Notes: a model not told the origin generated them from the letters alone. 64,000 nt of DNA from Pseudomonas grandcourensis (GCF_039909015.1 NZ_CP150919.1:6672501-6736500), one strand, 5' to 3'; positions 1 through 9,789 are shown, numbered from the stretch's first letter. Numbers and translations are program-made.

Positions 1-680
1 TTTCGTAGATGGTGGTGAAGCGTAGCGCCCGTTGACGCAGCAGCATGTTCACCGAACGGCCGAGAAACGCACCGGCACTGTACGCCAGTAGCGGCACGCT
101 GCCTTCGCCTTCCAGATCGAACAGGGGTTTGCCGTCGGCGTCGGCGGCGCAGACCGGCAGCATCTCGGTGTGGCCAAGGTGCAGCGAGGGGAAGATTTCC
201 GGGTCCATCTGCATCGCGGCATCAGGGTCGTAGAACGCCAGCATCAGATCGCAGCCGCCTTCACGCAAAGCATGCACGGCGTCGCCGACGTTGGTCGCCA
301 CCAGCCGCGTGGCGATGTTCAGGCCTTCGTTGCGCAACTGCGCGATCCAGCGAGGAAAGAAACCCAGTGCCAGGGAGTGTGCAGCCGCGACCTGCATCAC
401 TTCGCCCTGCCCGCCTTCAAGGTGATGCAGATGACGCAGCACTTCGCCGAGCTGTTCGACTACGGTGCGCGCGGTGACCAGAAACAATTGCCCTGCCGCC
501 GTCAGCTCCACCGGCGTGCGCGAACGGTTGACCAAGGTCAGCCCGAGCGCCGCCTCCAGGCTGCGGATTCGCCGACTGAACGCCGGCTGCGTCACGAAGC
601 GCCGCTCGGCCGCCTGGGAGAAACTGCGGGTGGCAGCCAGGGCACTGAAGTCCTCCAGCCATTTGCTTTCCAGATTCATC
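1..680 (-). CDS. LysR-family regulator, HypT/YjiE-like (partial, C-terminus outside window)
   Basis: The reverse strand from an ATG at 680 reads open to the window edge (226 codons). The product begins MNLESKWLEDFSALAATRSF, a LysR winged-helix domain (about residues 1-65), followed by the start of the effector domain. Stretches such as AAHSLALGFFP and LPVCAADADGKPLFDL, followed by LLAYSAGAFLGRSVN, resemble E. coli HypT (YjiE), the hypochlorite-responsive LysR regulator, as I remember it. It is divergent from aspA, and the 167-bp gap presumably holds both promoters. The family assignment is firm; the HypT subfamily is an inference from remembered sequence. Whether it regulates aspA cannot be told from the sequence. 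The gene is complete at its 5' end only. Confidence 0.8.
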
Positions 681-847
681 ACGTCCTCCCGGACACGCAC
701 CAATTTAGGTCACACGCTCGCCGTCAAGCCGGCGTCACACGGGCATTATGCCGAATATGCATAGCCTAGTGTTTAACAGCATTGGCCCAAAATTCTCCAC
801 AGGCCTAGCATTCGCAGCGTTCCGGCACAGACCGGGTCCATATTGAG

Positions 848-2284
848 ATGATTTCTATCATGTCCTCCGCTGCATCATTCCGCACAGAAAATGACCTGCT
901 TGGCGCCCTCGAAGTTCCGGCTCAAGCGTATTACGGTATCCAGACCCTGCGAGCGGTGAATAACTTCCGCCTTTCGGGCGTTCCGATTTCGCATTACCCG
1001 AAACTGGTTGTCGGCCTGGCCATGGTTAAACAGGCCGCCGCTGACGCCAACCGTGAGTTGGGTCACCTGAGCGAAGCCAAGCACGCTGCCATCAGCGAAG
1101 CCTGTGCACGTTTGATCCGCGGCGACTTCCACGAAGAGTTCGTGGTGGACATGATTCAAGGCGGCGCTGGCACTTCGACCAACATGAATGCCAACGAAGT
1201 CATCGCCAACATCGCGCTGGAGGCCATGGGTCACCAGAAAGGCGAGTACCAGTACCTGCACCCGAACGACGACGTGAACATGGCGCAGTCGACCAACGAC
1301 GCCTACCCGACGGCAATCCGTCTGGGTCTGTTGCTCGGTCACGACGCCCTGCTGGCCAGCCTCGACAGCCTGATTCAGGCGTTTGCGGCCAAGGGCCAGG
1401 AATTCAACCACGTCTTGAAGATGGGTCGTACCCAGTTGCAAGACGCCGTGCCGATGACCTTGGGTCAGGAATTCCGCGCTTTCGCCACCACCATGGGCGA
1501 AGACCTGGCCCGTCTGAAGACGCTGGCCCCGGAACTGCTGACTGAAGTGAACCTGGGCGGCACCGCGATCGGTACCGGCATCAACGCCGACCCGCGCTAT
1601 CAGGCCCTGGCTGTACAGCGCCTGGCGCTGATCAGTGGTCAACCGCTGGTTCCGGCGGCCGACCTGATCGAAGCCACTTCCGACATGGGCGCCTTCGTGC
1701 TGTTCTCCGGCATGCTCAAGCGCACCGCGGTCAAGCTGTCGAAGATCTGCAACGACCTGCGCCTGCTGTCCAGTGGCCCACGCACCGGCATCAACGAGAT
1801 CAACCTGCCGGCACGTCAACCAGGCAGCTCGATCATGCCAGGCAAGGTCAACCCGGTTATCCCGGAAGCCGTTAACCAGGTGGCCTTCCAGGTCATCGGT
1901 AACGATCTGGCGCTGACCATGGCAGCCGAAGGCGGCCAACTGCAACTGAACGTGATGGAGCCGCTGATCGCCTTCAAGATCTTCGACTCGATCCGCCTGC
2001 TGCAACGCGCCATGGACATGCTGCGCGAGCACTGCATCGTCGGCATCACCGCCAACGAAGCACGCTGCCGTGAACTGGTCGAGCACTCGATCGGCCTGGT
2101 TACCGCGCTGAACCCGTACATCGGCTACAAAAATGCCACCCGCATTGCCGGCCTCGCTCTTGAAAGCGGTCGTGGCGTGCTGGAACTGGTGCGCGAAGAA
2201 GGTCTGCTCGACGAAGCCATGCTCGCCGACATCCTGCGCCCGGAAAACATGATTGCTCCGCGTCTGGTGCCTCTGAAGGCATAA
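848..2284 (+). CDS. aspA: Aspartate ammonia-lyase
   Basis: A 478-residue fumarase/aspartase superfamily enzyme that reversibly deaminates L-aspartate to fumarate and ammonia in the cytoplasm. The superfamily signature GSSIMPGKVNPVIPE starts at G326 and forms the flexible active-site loop with the catalytic serine. GGAGTSTNMNANEV and MAQSTNDAYPT are the other substrate-binding blocks. Length and sequence match pseudomonad aspartases. An in-frame ATG at 860 (MSSAASF) is an alternative start; neither ATG has a strong Shine-Dalgarno, so the N-terminus is uncertain by four residues. With the asparaginase at 4377 it makes an Asn to Asp to fumarate route. A strong terminator follows at 2348. Confidence 0.97.
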   Translation: MISIMSSAASFRTENDLLGALEVPAQAYYGIQTLRAVNNFRLSGVPISHYPKLVVGLAMVKQAAADANRELGHLSEAKHAAISEACARLIRGDFHEEFVVDMIQGGAGTSTNMNANEVIANIALEAMGHQKGEYQYLHPNDDVNMAQSTNDAYPTAIRLGLLLGHDALLASLDSLIQAFAAKGQEFNHVLKMGRTQLQDAVPMTLGQEFRAFATTMGEDLARLKTLAPELLTEVNLGGTAIGTGINADPRYQALAVQRLALISGQPLVPAADLIEATSDMGAFVLFSGMLKRTAVKLSKICNDLRLLSSGPRTGINEINLPARQPGSSIMPGKVNPVIPEAVNQVAFQVIGNDLALTMAAEGGQLQLNVMEPLIAFKIFDSIRLLQRAMDMLREHCIVGITANEARCRELVEHSIGLVTALNPYIGYKNATRIAGLALESGRGVLELVREEGLLDEAMLADILRPENMIAPRLVPLKA

Positions 2285-2347
2285 CCCGACGCGTTACCTG
2301 TAGCACCGCTCACCAGGTCGAGGGACTAGACACCTCTCACCTTTTGA

Positions 2348-2381
2348 GGGCTTGGAGATCACTCTCCAGGCCCTTTTTTTT
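2348..2381 (+). terminator. Rho-independent terminator of aspA
   Basis: An inverted repeat GGGC-TTGGAGA / TCTCCAG-GCCC with a 4-nt loop is followed directly by a run of eight or more T. It lies about 65 nt past the aspA stop codon and ends aspA as a separate transcription unit. Confidence 0.9.
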
Positions 2382-2422
2382 AACTGTTTGATCCTGAGAA
2401 CCTATGTCTGGGGACTGACCAA

Positions 2423-2511
2423 TGTGGGAGCGGGCTTGCTCGCGAAGACGACGGCATATTCAACAAAGCCATATCTGATACACCGCTTTCGCGAGCAAGC
2501 CCGCTCCCACA
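2423..2511. repeat. REP palindrome pair (REP doublet)
   Basis: GTGGGAGCGGGCTTGCTCGC at 2424 and its reverse complement ending at 2510 face each other about 40 bp apart. This is the usual inverted doublet (REPIN-like) of fluorescent pseudomonads. It sits in the gap between aspA and the symporter gene. Confidence 0.9.
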
Positions 2512-2817
2512 GAAAAGCAATCTCCACATAAGCCCGACGCCGGTAACGTCGGGTGCTTCAAAGGCTTCGCTTCACCGAATGCACCACAACCGTGCAGACG
2601 GACGGCACTGTCATCGGTATAGTGCCGCCCCTCTTCGCGTGAGCGGTCGTCGGTAGCGAGGCCACAACCCATGCGAAACCCGAACTAATAACAAACCCGC
2701 GATATGAAACCGGGACGAACGTCGAACCGCCCGTTGTGCCGTGCGCCAAGGGGTGTAACTCGATGTGTCTGTCCGGCCAGCATTGTTGCCTACACAAAAA
2801 ACAGCGAGGAATAATCC
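2512..2817 (+). promoter_or_regulatory. Long structured leader/intergenic region before the symporter gene
   Basis: This 306-bp stretch has no convincing ORF. It contains three local inverted repeats: CCCGACG/CGTCGGG (2533-2553), TGCAC/GTGCA (2579-2595) and CGGCACT/AGTGCCG (2603-2626). It ends in a good Shine-Dalgarno (GAGGA) just before the ATG at 2818. The hairpins could belong to a structured 5' UTR. I could not match it to the glycine riboswitch consensus or to any other RNA family I know. The regulatory role is an inference. Confidence 0.35.
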
Positions 2818-4269
2818 ATGCTCGAAGTCATTAACGACTTCCTCTCAGGGAAAGTACTGATCGTGCTCATTGTCGGGCTCGGTAGCTACTTCACGATCCG
2901 CTCGCGTTTCGTTCAATTGCGTCACTTCTTCCACATGTTCGCGGTGTTCCGCGACAGCCTCAAAAGCAGCGCCGGGCAACTCAGTTCGTTCCAGGCCCTG
3001 ATGCTCAGCCTCGCCGGCCGCGTCGGTGCGGGTAACATCGCCGGGGTCGGCATTGCCGTGACCCTCGGCGGCCCCGGTGCCGTGTTCTGGATGTGGGTGA
3101 CCGCGCTGGTCGGCATGTCCAGCAGCTTCTTCGAATGCTCCCTCGGCCAGCTCTACAAGCGCTGCGATTCCGAAGGCCAGTTCCGTGGTGGCCCGTCCTA
3201 TTACATCCAGCATGGTTTGCAAAAACGCTGGTTGGGCATGCTGATGGCGTTCCTGCTGCTGGTGACGTTCGGCTTCGCCTTCAACGGCCTGCAGGCCCAC
3301 GCCGTGACGCACTCGCTGAACAACGCGTTCGGCCTCGACACCACTTACACCGGCATCGGTCTGGCCGTACTGCTGGGCCTGGTGTTCATCGGCGGGATCA
3401 AGCGCATCGCCAAGGTCGCCGACCTGTTGGTGCCGGTGAAAACCCTGGTGTACATCGGCGTGACCCTCTACGTGATCGTGCTGCAGTTCGACCACGTACC
3501 GGGCATGTTGATGACCATCGTCAAGAGCGCCTTCGGTCTGGACCAGGCCTTCGGCGGCCTGATCGGCAGTGCCATCGTCATGGGCGTGAAGCGTGGTGTG
3601 TTCGCCAACGAAGCAGGCCTGGGCAGTGCGCCGAACGTGGCTGCTGTCGCGGCGGTCGAGCACCCGGTGGCACAAGGTGTGGTCCAGGCATTCAGCGTGT
3701 TCCTCGATACCTTCGTGATCTGCACCTGCACCGCGCTGCTGATCCTGCTCTCCGGCTTCTACACCCCGGGCTTCGAAGGCGACGGCATTGCCCTGACCCA
3801 GAACTCGCTGGCCGCCGTGGTCGGTGACTGGGGCCGGATGTTCATCTCCGTGGCCCTGGCGTTGTTCGTGTTCACCTCGATCCTCTACAACTACTACCTG
3901 GGCGAGAGCAACCTGCGCTTTTTGATCGGTGAAAACCGCAAGGCGCTGATGGGCTATCGCGCGCTGGTACTGGTGCTGATTTTCTGGGGCGCCATCGAAA
4001 ACCTCGGCACCGTATTTGCCTTCGCCGACATCACCATGACCATGCTCGCGTTCGTCAACCTGATCGCGCTGTTCCTGCTGTTCAAGGTCGGCATGCGCAT
4101 CCTGCGTGACTACGATGACCAGCGCGCTGCTGGCATCAAGACCCCGGTGTTCGACTCTGCCAAGTTCCCTGACCTGGACCTGGACCGCCAAGCGTGGCCG
4201 GCCAACCCGCCTGCCGCTGTCGGCAAGGCTGAAGTTGAGCCGCAAGGTGTACCTGTAGCGCAACGCTGA
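2818..4269 (+). CDS. Sodium:alanine (glycine) symporter, AGCS family
   Basis: A 483-residue inner-membrane protein with about ten hydrophobic segments. It carries the AGCS hallmark GAGNIAGVGIAVTLGGPGA near residues 65-80 and a second conserved block GVFANEAGLGSAPNVAA near residue 265. Family members couple Na+ influx to uptake of alanine or glycine; which substrate is used here cannot be read from the sequence. The start at 2818 has GAGGA about 9 nt upstream. It lies between aspA and the asparaginase gene, suggesting a role in amino-acid uptake for catabolism. The C-terminal 40 residues are hydrophilic and probably cytoplasmic. No terminator is seen; a short REP-type hairpin follows. Confidence 0.93.
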   Translation: MLEVINDFLSGKVLIVLIVGLGSYFTIRSRFVQLRHFFHMFAVFRDSLKSSAGQLSSFQALMLSLAGRVGAGNIAGVGIAVTLGGPGAVFWMWVTALVGMSSSFFECSLGQLYKRCDSEGQFRGGPSYYIQHGLQKRWLGMLMAFLLLVTFGFAFNGLQAHAVTHSLNNAFGLDTTYTGIGLAVLLGLVFIGGIKRIAKVADLLVPVKTLVYIGVTLYVIVLQFDHVPGMLMTIVKSAFGLDQAFGGLIGSAIVMGVKRGVFANEAGLGSAPNVAAVAAVEHPVAQGVVQAFSVFLDTFVICTCTALLILLSGFYTPGFEGDGIALTQNSLAAVVGDWGRMFISVALALFVFTSILYNYYLGESNLRFLIGENRKALMGYRALVLVLIFWGAIENLGTVFAFADITMTMLAFVNLIALFLLFKVGMRILRDYDDQRAAGIKTPVFDSAKFPDLDLDRQAWPANPPAAVGKAEVEPQGVPVAQR

Positions 4270-4322
4270 CAGGTGAAATGACAGGCGCGTCCCCAGCGCC
4301 CGTCAGTTAAAGTTCGAAAAAC

Positions 4323-4351
4323 TGTGGGAGCACACTTGCTCGCTCCCACAG
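4323..4351. repeat. REP-like palindrome (single, short)
   Basis: TGTGGGAGC and GCTCCCACA form a compact hairpin with the REP half-site GCTTGCTCGC-like centre collapsed. It lies between the symporter stop and the asparaginase start and leaves the asparaginase Shine-Dalgarno (GGAGA at 4366) free. Confidence 0.75.
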
Positions 4352-4376
4352 GAACTATTCCTTTCGGAGAATCCCC

Positions 4377-5381
4377 ATGAATTCCTCGACCTACCCCGCC
4401 GCCCAGCACGTCATGGTGCTCTACACCGGCGGGACCATCGGCATGCAGGCCAGCGCCAACGGCCTGGCCCCGGCATCCGGCTTCGAAGCGCGGATGCACG
4501 ACTATCTGCACAGCCAGCCTGAGTTGGTAGTGCCGCATTGGCGCTTCCGTGAAATGTCGCCGTTGATCGACAGCGCCAACATGACCCCGACGTATTGGCA
4601 GCAGTTGCGTGAAGCGGTGGTCGATGCGGTCGATGTTCAGGGCTGCGACAGCGTGCTGATCCTGCATGGCACCGACACCCTGGCCTACAGCGCCGCAGCC
4701 ATGAGTTTCCAGTTGCTCGGCCTGCATGCCCGCGTGTGCTTCACCGGCTCGATGCTGCCGGCCGGCGTCACCGATAGCGACGCCTGGGAAAACCTCGGCG
4801 GCGCGCTGGTTGCACTGGGCCAAGGCCTGGCGCCGGGCGTGCATCTGTACTTCCATGGCGAATTGCTGGACCCGACCCGTTGCGCCAAGGTGCGCAGTTT
4901 TGGTCGGCATCCGTTCAAGCGGCTTGAGCGTCAGGGCGGCGGTATGAAGGCGACTTCGCTGCCAACACAGTTGAATTACAACCAGCCCAAACAATTGGCG
5001 ATCGTCGCCGTGCTGCCGCTATTTCCCGGCATCGGCGCCGAGGTGCTGGATGGTTTGCTCGACAGCGGCATTCAGGGTCTGGTGCTGGAGTGCTACGGCA
5101 GCGGCACCGGCCCGAGCGACAACCCCGGGTTTCTCGCCAGCCTCGGCCGTGCGCGGGACAACGGCGTGGTCGTGGTAGCGGTCACGCAATGCCACGAAGG
5201 CGGGGTTGAACTGGATGTCTATGAAGCCGGCAGTCGCTTGCGCGGTGTGGGCGTGTTGTCCGGTGGCGGCATGACCCGTGAAGCGGCGTTCGGCAAATTA
5301 CATGGGTTGTTGGGTGCGGGGCTTGAGGTGGGCGAAGTCCGTCGGCTTGTCGAACTCGACCTGTGCGGCGAACTGAGCTGA
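4377..5381 (+). CDS. ansA: L-asparaginase, type I (cytoplasmic)
   Basis: A 334-residue enzyme that hydrolyses L-asparagine to L-aspartate and ammonia. The two threonine motifs of the family are present: YTGGTIG at residues 16-22 (nucleophile T20 in the TGGTI block) and HGTDT with T99/D100. GSMLP follows about 30 residues later. There is no signal peptide, which together with the length points to the type I cytoplasmic class rather than periplasmic AnsB. The ATG has GGAGA 6-7 nt upstream. It shares the neighbourhood, but probably not the transcript, with aspA, which takes the product on to fumarate. A REP doublet separates it from the AraC gene. Confidence 0.93.
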   Translation: MNSSTYPAAQHVMVLYTGGTIGMQASANGLAPASGFEARMHDYLHSQPELVVPHWRFREMSPLIDSANMTPTYWQQLREAVVDAVDVQGCDSVLILHGTDTLAYSAAAMSFQLLGLHARVCFTGSMLPAGVTDSDAWENLGGALVALGQGLAPGVHLYFHGELLDPTRCAKVRSFGRHPFKRLERQGGGMKATSLPTQLNYNQPKQLAIVAVLPLFPGIGAEVLDGLLDSGIQGLVLECYGSGTGPSDNPGFLASLGRARDNGVVVVAVTQCHEGGVELDVYEAGSRLRGVGVLSGGGMTREAAFGKLHGLLGAGLEVGEVRRLVELDLCGELS

Positions 5382-5393
5382 CACCACACCACC

Positions 5394-5487
5394 CTTGTGG
5401 GAGCGAGCCTGCTCGCGATAGCGGTCTACCATTCACATTGATGTGACTGATCCACCGTCATCGCGAGCAGGCTCACTCCTACAAGGG
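5394..5487. repeat. REP palindrome pair (REP doublet)
   Basis: TTGTGGGAGCGAGCCTGCTC starting at 5395 and a diverged inverse copy (TCGCGAGCAGGCTCACTCCT, 5461-5480) flank a 40-bp spacer. The second copy has lost the canonical GTGGGAG end. Confidence 0.88.
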
Positions 5488-5543
5488 ACATCACCCGGCA
5501 TACAACTTGCTGCGTTCCAGCCACCCCTAGGCTGGAAGTCCTC

Positions 5544-6542
5544 ATGCTCCACTCCCACCTCACCACGCTCAACGCGGTCTCCCTGGTCCTCGATGCCTTT
5601 AAGGCACAAGGCTTGTCCAGCGAAGCGCTGCTGGCCGGCAGCGGTATCAGCGCGGCGGATCTGAACCGTGCCGACACGCGCATCACCACCAATCAGGAAA
5701 TGCAGGTCTGTGCCAACGCCGTTGCCCTCAAGCGTGACATCGGCCTGGAACTGGGCCGGCGGATGCACGTTTCCTGCTACGGCATGCTCGGTTACGCCCT
5801 GCTCACCAGTGCCACCTTCGGTGACGCTTTGCGTCTGGCGATGCGCTATCCGGCGCTGCTGGGAACACTTTTCGAACTGAGCCTTGAAGACGATGGCGAG
5901 CGCATCTGGTTCGCCGCCGCCGATTACCGCGAGAGCCCGGCCATGGCGGTGTTCAACGCCGAGTTCTGCCTGGTGTCGCTGAAAGTCACCTGCGACGACC
6001 TGCTCGGCCATTCCCTGCCCTTGCTAGGCGCACGCTTCGAACATGGCGCGCCCGACTACCAAGTGACCTACGCCGAACACTTCAACTGCCCGGTGCACTT
6101 CGGCGCGCGGAACAACGCCTTCGCCTTCGACAAGCACTGGCTCGACCAGCCACTGCCGCTGGCCGATGTCATCACCCATCAAGCCATGGCCGAACGCTGC
6201 CGCAAACAGAATATCGAGTTCACCGGGCGACAGGCCTGGCTAGGACGGATCCGCCAACTGCTCAGCGCGCAACTGAATGCCGCGCCCGGGCTGGAGGGGC
6301 TGGCCGAGCAAATGAACTGTTCGGCGCGGACCTTGCGCCGACATCTCAAGGACATGGGATGCAGCTATCAGGAACTGCTCGACGAACTGCGCTTCGAGCA
6401 GGCCAAGCAAATGCTTTGCGAGGATCAATTGCCGATCTATCAGATTGCCGAAGCGTTGGGCTTCAGCGAGACCGCGAGCTTTCGCCATGCCTTTGTGCGC
6501 TGGAGTGGTGTGGCGCCCAGTCAGTTCAGGCCACATGGGTAA
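5544..6542 (+). CDS. AraC-family transcriptional regulator (OruR/ArgR-type sensor domain)
   Basis: A 332-residue protein. The N-terminal 200 residues match the Arabinose_bd-type sensor domain common in Pseudomonas AraC regulators. The C-terminal 100 residues hold two helix-turn-helix units: LEGLAEQMNCSARTLRRHLK and IYQIAEALGFSETASFRHAF, ending WSGVAPSQFRPHG. It immediately precedes the acetylpolyamine amidohydrolase/polyamine-binding protein pair on the same strand, so a role in polyamine or arginine-related control is plausible but unproven. The effector is unknown. The ATG at 5544 lacks a strong Shine-Dalgarno, so the exact start is less sure than the gene. Confidence 0.9.
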   Translation: MLHSHLTTLNAVSLVLDAFKAQGLSSEALLAGSGISAADLNRADTRITTNQEMQVCANAVALKRDIGLELGRRMHVSCYGMLGYALLTSATFGDALRLAMRYPALLGTLFELSLEDDGERIWFAAADYRESPAMAVFNAEFCLVSLKVTCDDLLGHSLPLLGARFEHGAPDYQVTYAEHFNCPVHFGARNNAFAFDKHWLDQPLPLADVITHQAMAERCRKQNIEFTGRQAWLGRIRQLLSAQLNAAPGLEGLAEQMNCSARTLRRHLKDMGCSYQELLDELRFEQAKQMLCEDQLPIYQIAEALGFSETASFRHAFVRWSGVAPSQFRPHG

Positions 6543-6566
6543 TCCTGTGGGAGCGAGGGGCGAATT
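6543..6566. repeat. Degenerate REP half-site
   Basis: CCTGTGGGAGCGAGGGGCGAA right after the AraC stop codon resembles one arm of a REP element without an inverse partner. Confidence 0.5.
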
Positions 6567-6679
6567 TCGGTCAAACGTTTTGGCCATATCGATCCCCTTT
6601 TGGCCTTTCTTGCCGTTCTCCGTTTCGCCGTGCGCCGCAACACTGGGGGCAACCGAATCAGCCCTGCGGAGAACAAGAA

Positions 6680-7708
<1,029 letters not shown>

Positions 7709-7723
7709 TGAGGAAGTAGAAAA

Positions 7724-8824
7724 ATGAAAAGTCTTAAGCGTTTTATTTTTCCAGCCCTGTGCGCCACGCTGCTCAGCGGCACCGCACACGCTGAAGAGCG
7801 AACGTTGCGCGTCTACAACTGGTTCGACTACATCACCCCCAAGGCCTTGGAAGACTTCAAGGCCCAGAACACCCAGACCAAACTGGTCTACGACATTTTC
7901 GACACCAACGAGGCACTGGAAGCCAAGCTGCTGACCGGCAACTCCGGCTACGACGTGGTGGTGCCGTCCAACGTGTTCCTCGCCAAACAAATCGAAGCCG
8001 GGGTATTCCAGCCCCTGGACCGCAGCAAGCTGCCGAACTGGAACCACCTCGATCCCAAGCTGATGAAGCTGATCGAAGCCAACGACCCGGGCAACAAGTT
8101 CGCTGTGCCATACATGTACGGGACCATCCTGATCGGCTTCAACCCGGACAAGGTCAAGGCAGTCCTGGGCGCCGACGCGCCGGTAGACAGCTGGGACCTG
8201 ATCTTCAAGGAAGAGAACATCAGCAAGCTCAAGCAGTGCGGTGTCGCCCTGCTCGACTCGCCGTCAGAGATTTTGCCGCTGGCCCTGCAACACCTCGGCC
8301 TGGACCCCAACAGCAAGAAGCCTGCGGACTACGACAAGGCTGAAGCACTGCTGATGAAGATCCGTCCGTACATCACCTACTTCCACTCGTCCAAGTACAT
8401 GGCCGACATTGCCAACGGTGACATCTGCGTTGCAGTCGGCTATTCCGGCAGCTTCTCGCAAGCCGCCAACCGCGCCAAGGAAGCCAAGAATGGTGTGGTC
8501 GTCGACATGCGTTTGCCGAAGGAAGGCGCGCCGATCTGGTTCGACATGCTTGCGATTCCGAAGGGGGCGAAAAACCCCGAAGACGCCTACACCTTCATCA
8601 ACTACCTGCTGCAGCCGCAGGTGATTGCACCGGTCAGTGACTTCGTCGGCTATCCGAACCCGAACAAGGACGCCACGGAACTGGTCGACCCGGCGATCCG
8701 CAATAACCCTAACCTGTATCCGACCGATGCGGCGATGGGCACGCTCTACACCCTGCAACCGCTGCCGCGCGATGCCGAACGTGCGCGGACCCGGGCCTGG
8801 ACCAAGATCAAGTCCGGGACTTGA
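7724..8824 (+). CDS. Periplasmic polyamine-binding protein (PotF/SpuD family)
   Basis: A 366-residue solute-binding protein with a Sec signal peptide (MKSLKRFIFPALCATLLSGT, cleavage near AHA-EE). The mature protein starts RTLRVYNWFDYITP, the standard PotD/PotF opening. It is expected to capture putrescine, spermidine or acetylated polyamines for an ABC importer; no permease or ATPase genes are adjacent, so it must share a transporter coded elsewhere or serve sensing. GAGGAAG precedes the ATG, and the gene follows aphA by 15 nt. A strong terminator comes directly after. Ligand specificity cannot be told from the sequence. Confidence 0.93.
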   Translation: MKSLKRFIFPALCATLLSGTAHAEERTLRVYNWFDYITPKALEDFKAQNTQTKLVYDIFDTNEALEAKLLTGNSGYDVVVPSNVFLAKQIEAGVFQPLDRSKLPNWNHLDPKLMKLIEANDPGNKFAVPYMYGTILIGFNPDKVKAVLGADAPVDSWDLIFKEENISKLKQCGVALLDSPSEILPLALQHLGLDPNSKKPADYDKAEALLMKIRPYITYFHSSKYMADIANGDICVAVGYSGSFSQAANRAKEAKNGVVVDMRLPKEGAPIWFDMLAIPKGAKNPEDAYTFINYLLQPQVIAPVSDFVGYPNPNKDATELVDPAIRNNPNLYPTDAAMGTLYTLQPLPRDAERARTRAWTKIKSGT

Positions 8825-8831
8825 GATCAGA

Positions 8832-8865
8832 AAAACCTCCTGCCGTTGCTGGCAGGAGGTTTTAT
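8832..8865 (+). terminator. Rho-independent terminator of the aphA-potF operon
   Basis: A perfect 9-bp stem CCTCCTGCC/GGCAGGAGG with a 6-nt loop, followed by TTTTATTG, begins 11 nt past the stop codon. The A-run on the other side could also terminate the opposing gene ending at 8875. Confidence 0.92.
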
Positions 8866-8874
8866 TGTTGAAAC

Positions 8875-9333
8875 TCAGGCCAGGCGATGCAAATTTGTCA
8901 CTTTGAAAGTTGCTTCAATTTCTTTGTAAGGAGACTCTTTAATCAGTGTTACATTGAAAGAACCAGAGAACTCCTGTTGATTACCCTCACAACAAATACG
9001 AGCTCGACCAGACTCCGCAGGATATTCCAGATTCGGTTCCCCTGCATTTTCTATCATATAGCCGATGGTGACTTTTCCATCGAGACTGACATCATGCTCT
9101 CCGTCACCAAGATCTTCATCGGCCGCCACGGATATATATCGCCGATTATTTCCCTCATAAATGACTCCCACCACGATCCTTACACCAAAACTGATAAAGC
9201 CTTGAACGTCGTCGGCGTCAAAGGCAGCACCATCAATCGTTGCAGTAAAGTAGTCGCCCGTTACCTGTCGCAGGCCCTGGCACCTCGTTGCTTCCATCGC
9301 TGCTTTCAGGCACTTTGCGTGTAAATGTTTCAT
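8875..9333 (-). CDS. Hypothetical protein, AT-rich orphan
   Basis: A 152-residue protein that I do not recognise. The ATG at 9333 is chosen because AGGAA lies 7 nt upstream; a longer frame would need a TTG start. The product begins MKHLHAKCLKAAMEATRC and has no clear signal peptide. It is rich in alternating hydrophobic/polar stretches (FTATIDGAAF, GVRIVVGVIYEG, FSGSFNVTLI), suggesting a small beta-sandwich. The pattern faintly recalls DUF6252-type proteins, but this is not supported enough to name it. Base composition is clearly more AT-rich than its neighbours, and a potF-like fragment lies just beyond it, both signs of horizontal acquisition. Confidence 0.7.
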   Translation of the reverse strand: MKHLHAKCLKAAMEATRCQGLRQVTGDYFTATIDGAAFDADDVQGFISFGVRIVVGVIYEGNNRRYISVAADEDLGDGEHDVSLDGKVTIGYMIENAGEPNLEYPAESGRARICCEGNQQEFSGSFNVTLIKESPYKEIEATFKVTNLHRLA

Positions 9334-9580
9334 AGAAATATTCCTTGATGAGCTCAAGCAAAAAAAACGCCCGAATTCAGGTCATGACTTCATTGGGTCG
9401 AATGATAAATAGATATATAAAACGGCAATAAGGAGACACGAAAGCAATTATCGACTTTGCTAGCGCACACACTTTCTCCGTTACGCACTAATTATTTATG
9501 CGCATTAACAGGCCCGGTCAATCCTGAAAGTGTTTCATATAACTTTGTTACAACTACAACTACAACTTCGACGCTTAACT
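9334..9580. other. AT-rich intergenic stretch
   Basis: This is the upstream region of the orphan gene at 8875-9333. It has low GC and A-tracts and presumably carries that gene's promoter. No convincing ORF, repeat or stable hairpin is visible. Confidence 0.5.
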
Positions 9581-9655
9581 ATGCCCCCCGGCTACGACAT
9601 GGTGGGTTACCTGAACCCGAACAAGGACGACACGGAACTGGTCAACCCGTCGTTA
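9581..9655 (+). pseudogene. Decayed fragment of a PotF-like gene 3' region
   Basis: The frame starting at 9581 reads MPPGYDMVGYLNPNKDDTEL followed by VNPSL. The polyamine-binding protein upstream has FVGYPNPNKDATELVDP (DNA 8641-8695). The match is also clear at DNA level (GAACCCGAACAAGGACG in both). Weaker resemblance may continue to about 9760. There is no signal peptide, start site or remaining domain, so this is a remnant, either of a tandem duplicate or of a rearranged original potF end, left on the far side of the inserted AT-rich gene. Confidence 0.7.
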
Positions 9656-9789
9656 TCAAGACCTGCGTTTACGCGGTTTTTTGCCCGCAATACTTATTTA
9701 CCGCCAACACCGTCCTGCCCGTCACTACCTTGCGGGAGATCGCACACCGAACGTTCAACGGTGCCAATCCCCCAAACAGGATGTGACCC

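Noticed and set aside
875..2086. 403-codon minus-strand open frame over aspA
   Set aside because: Antisense shadow; aspA on the plus strand is certain.
2512..2817. Glycine riboswitch before the alanine/glycine symporter
   Set aside because: Neither of the conserved aptamer cores that I know is present; only generic hairpins are seen.
2845..4263. 472-codon minus-strand open frame over the symporter gene
   Set aside because: Its translation is extremely rich in H, E, Q, D with no domains; the plus-strand gene has clear AGCS motifs.
6359..6679. Upstream extension of the acetylpolyamine amidohydrolase frame
   Set aside because: It runs inside the AraC gene; the family N-terminus and GGAG define the start at 6680.
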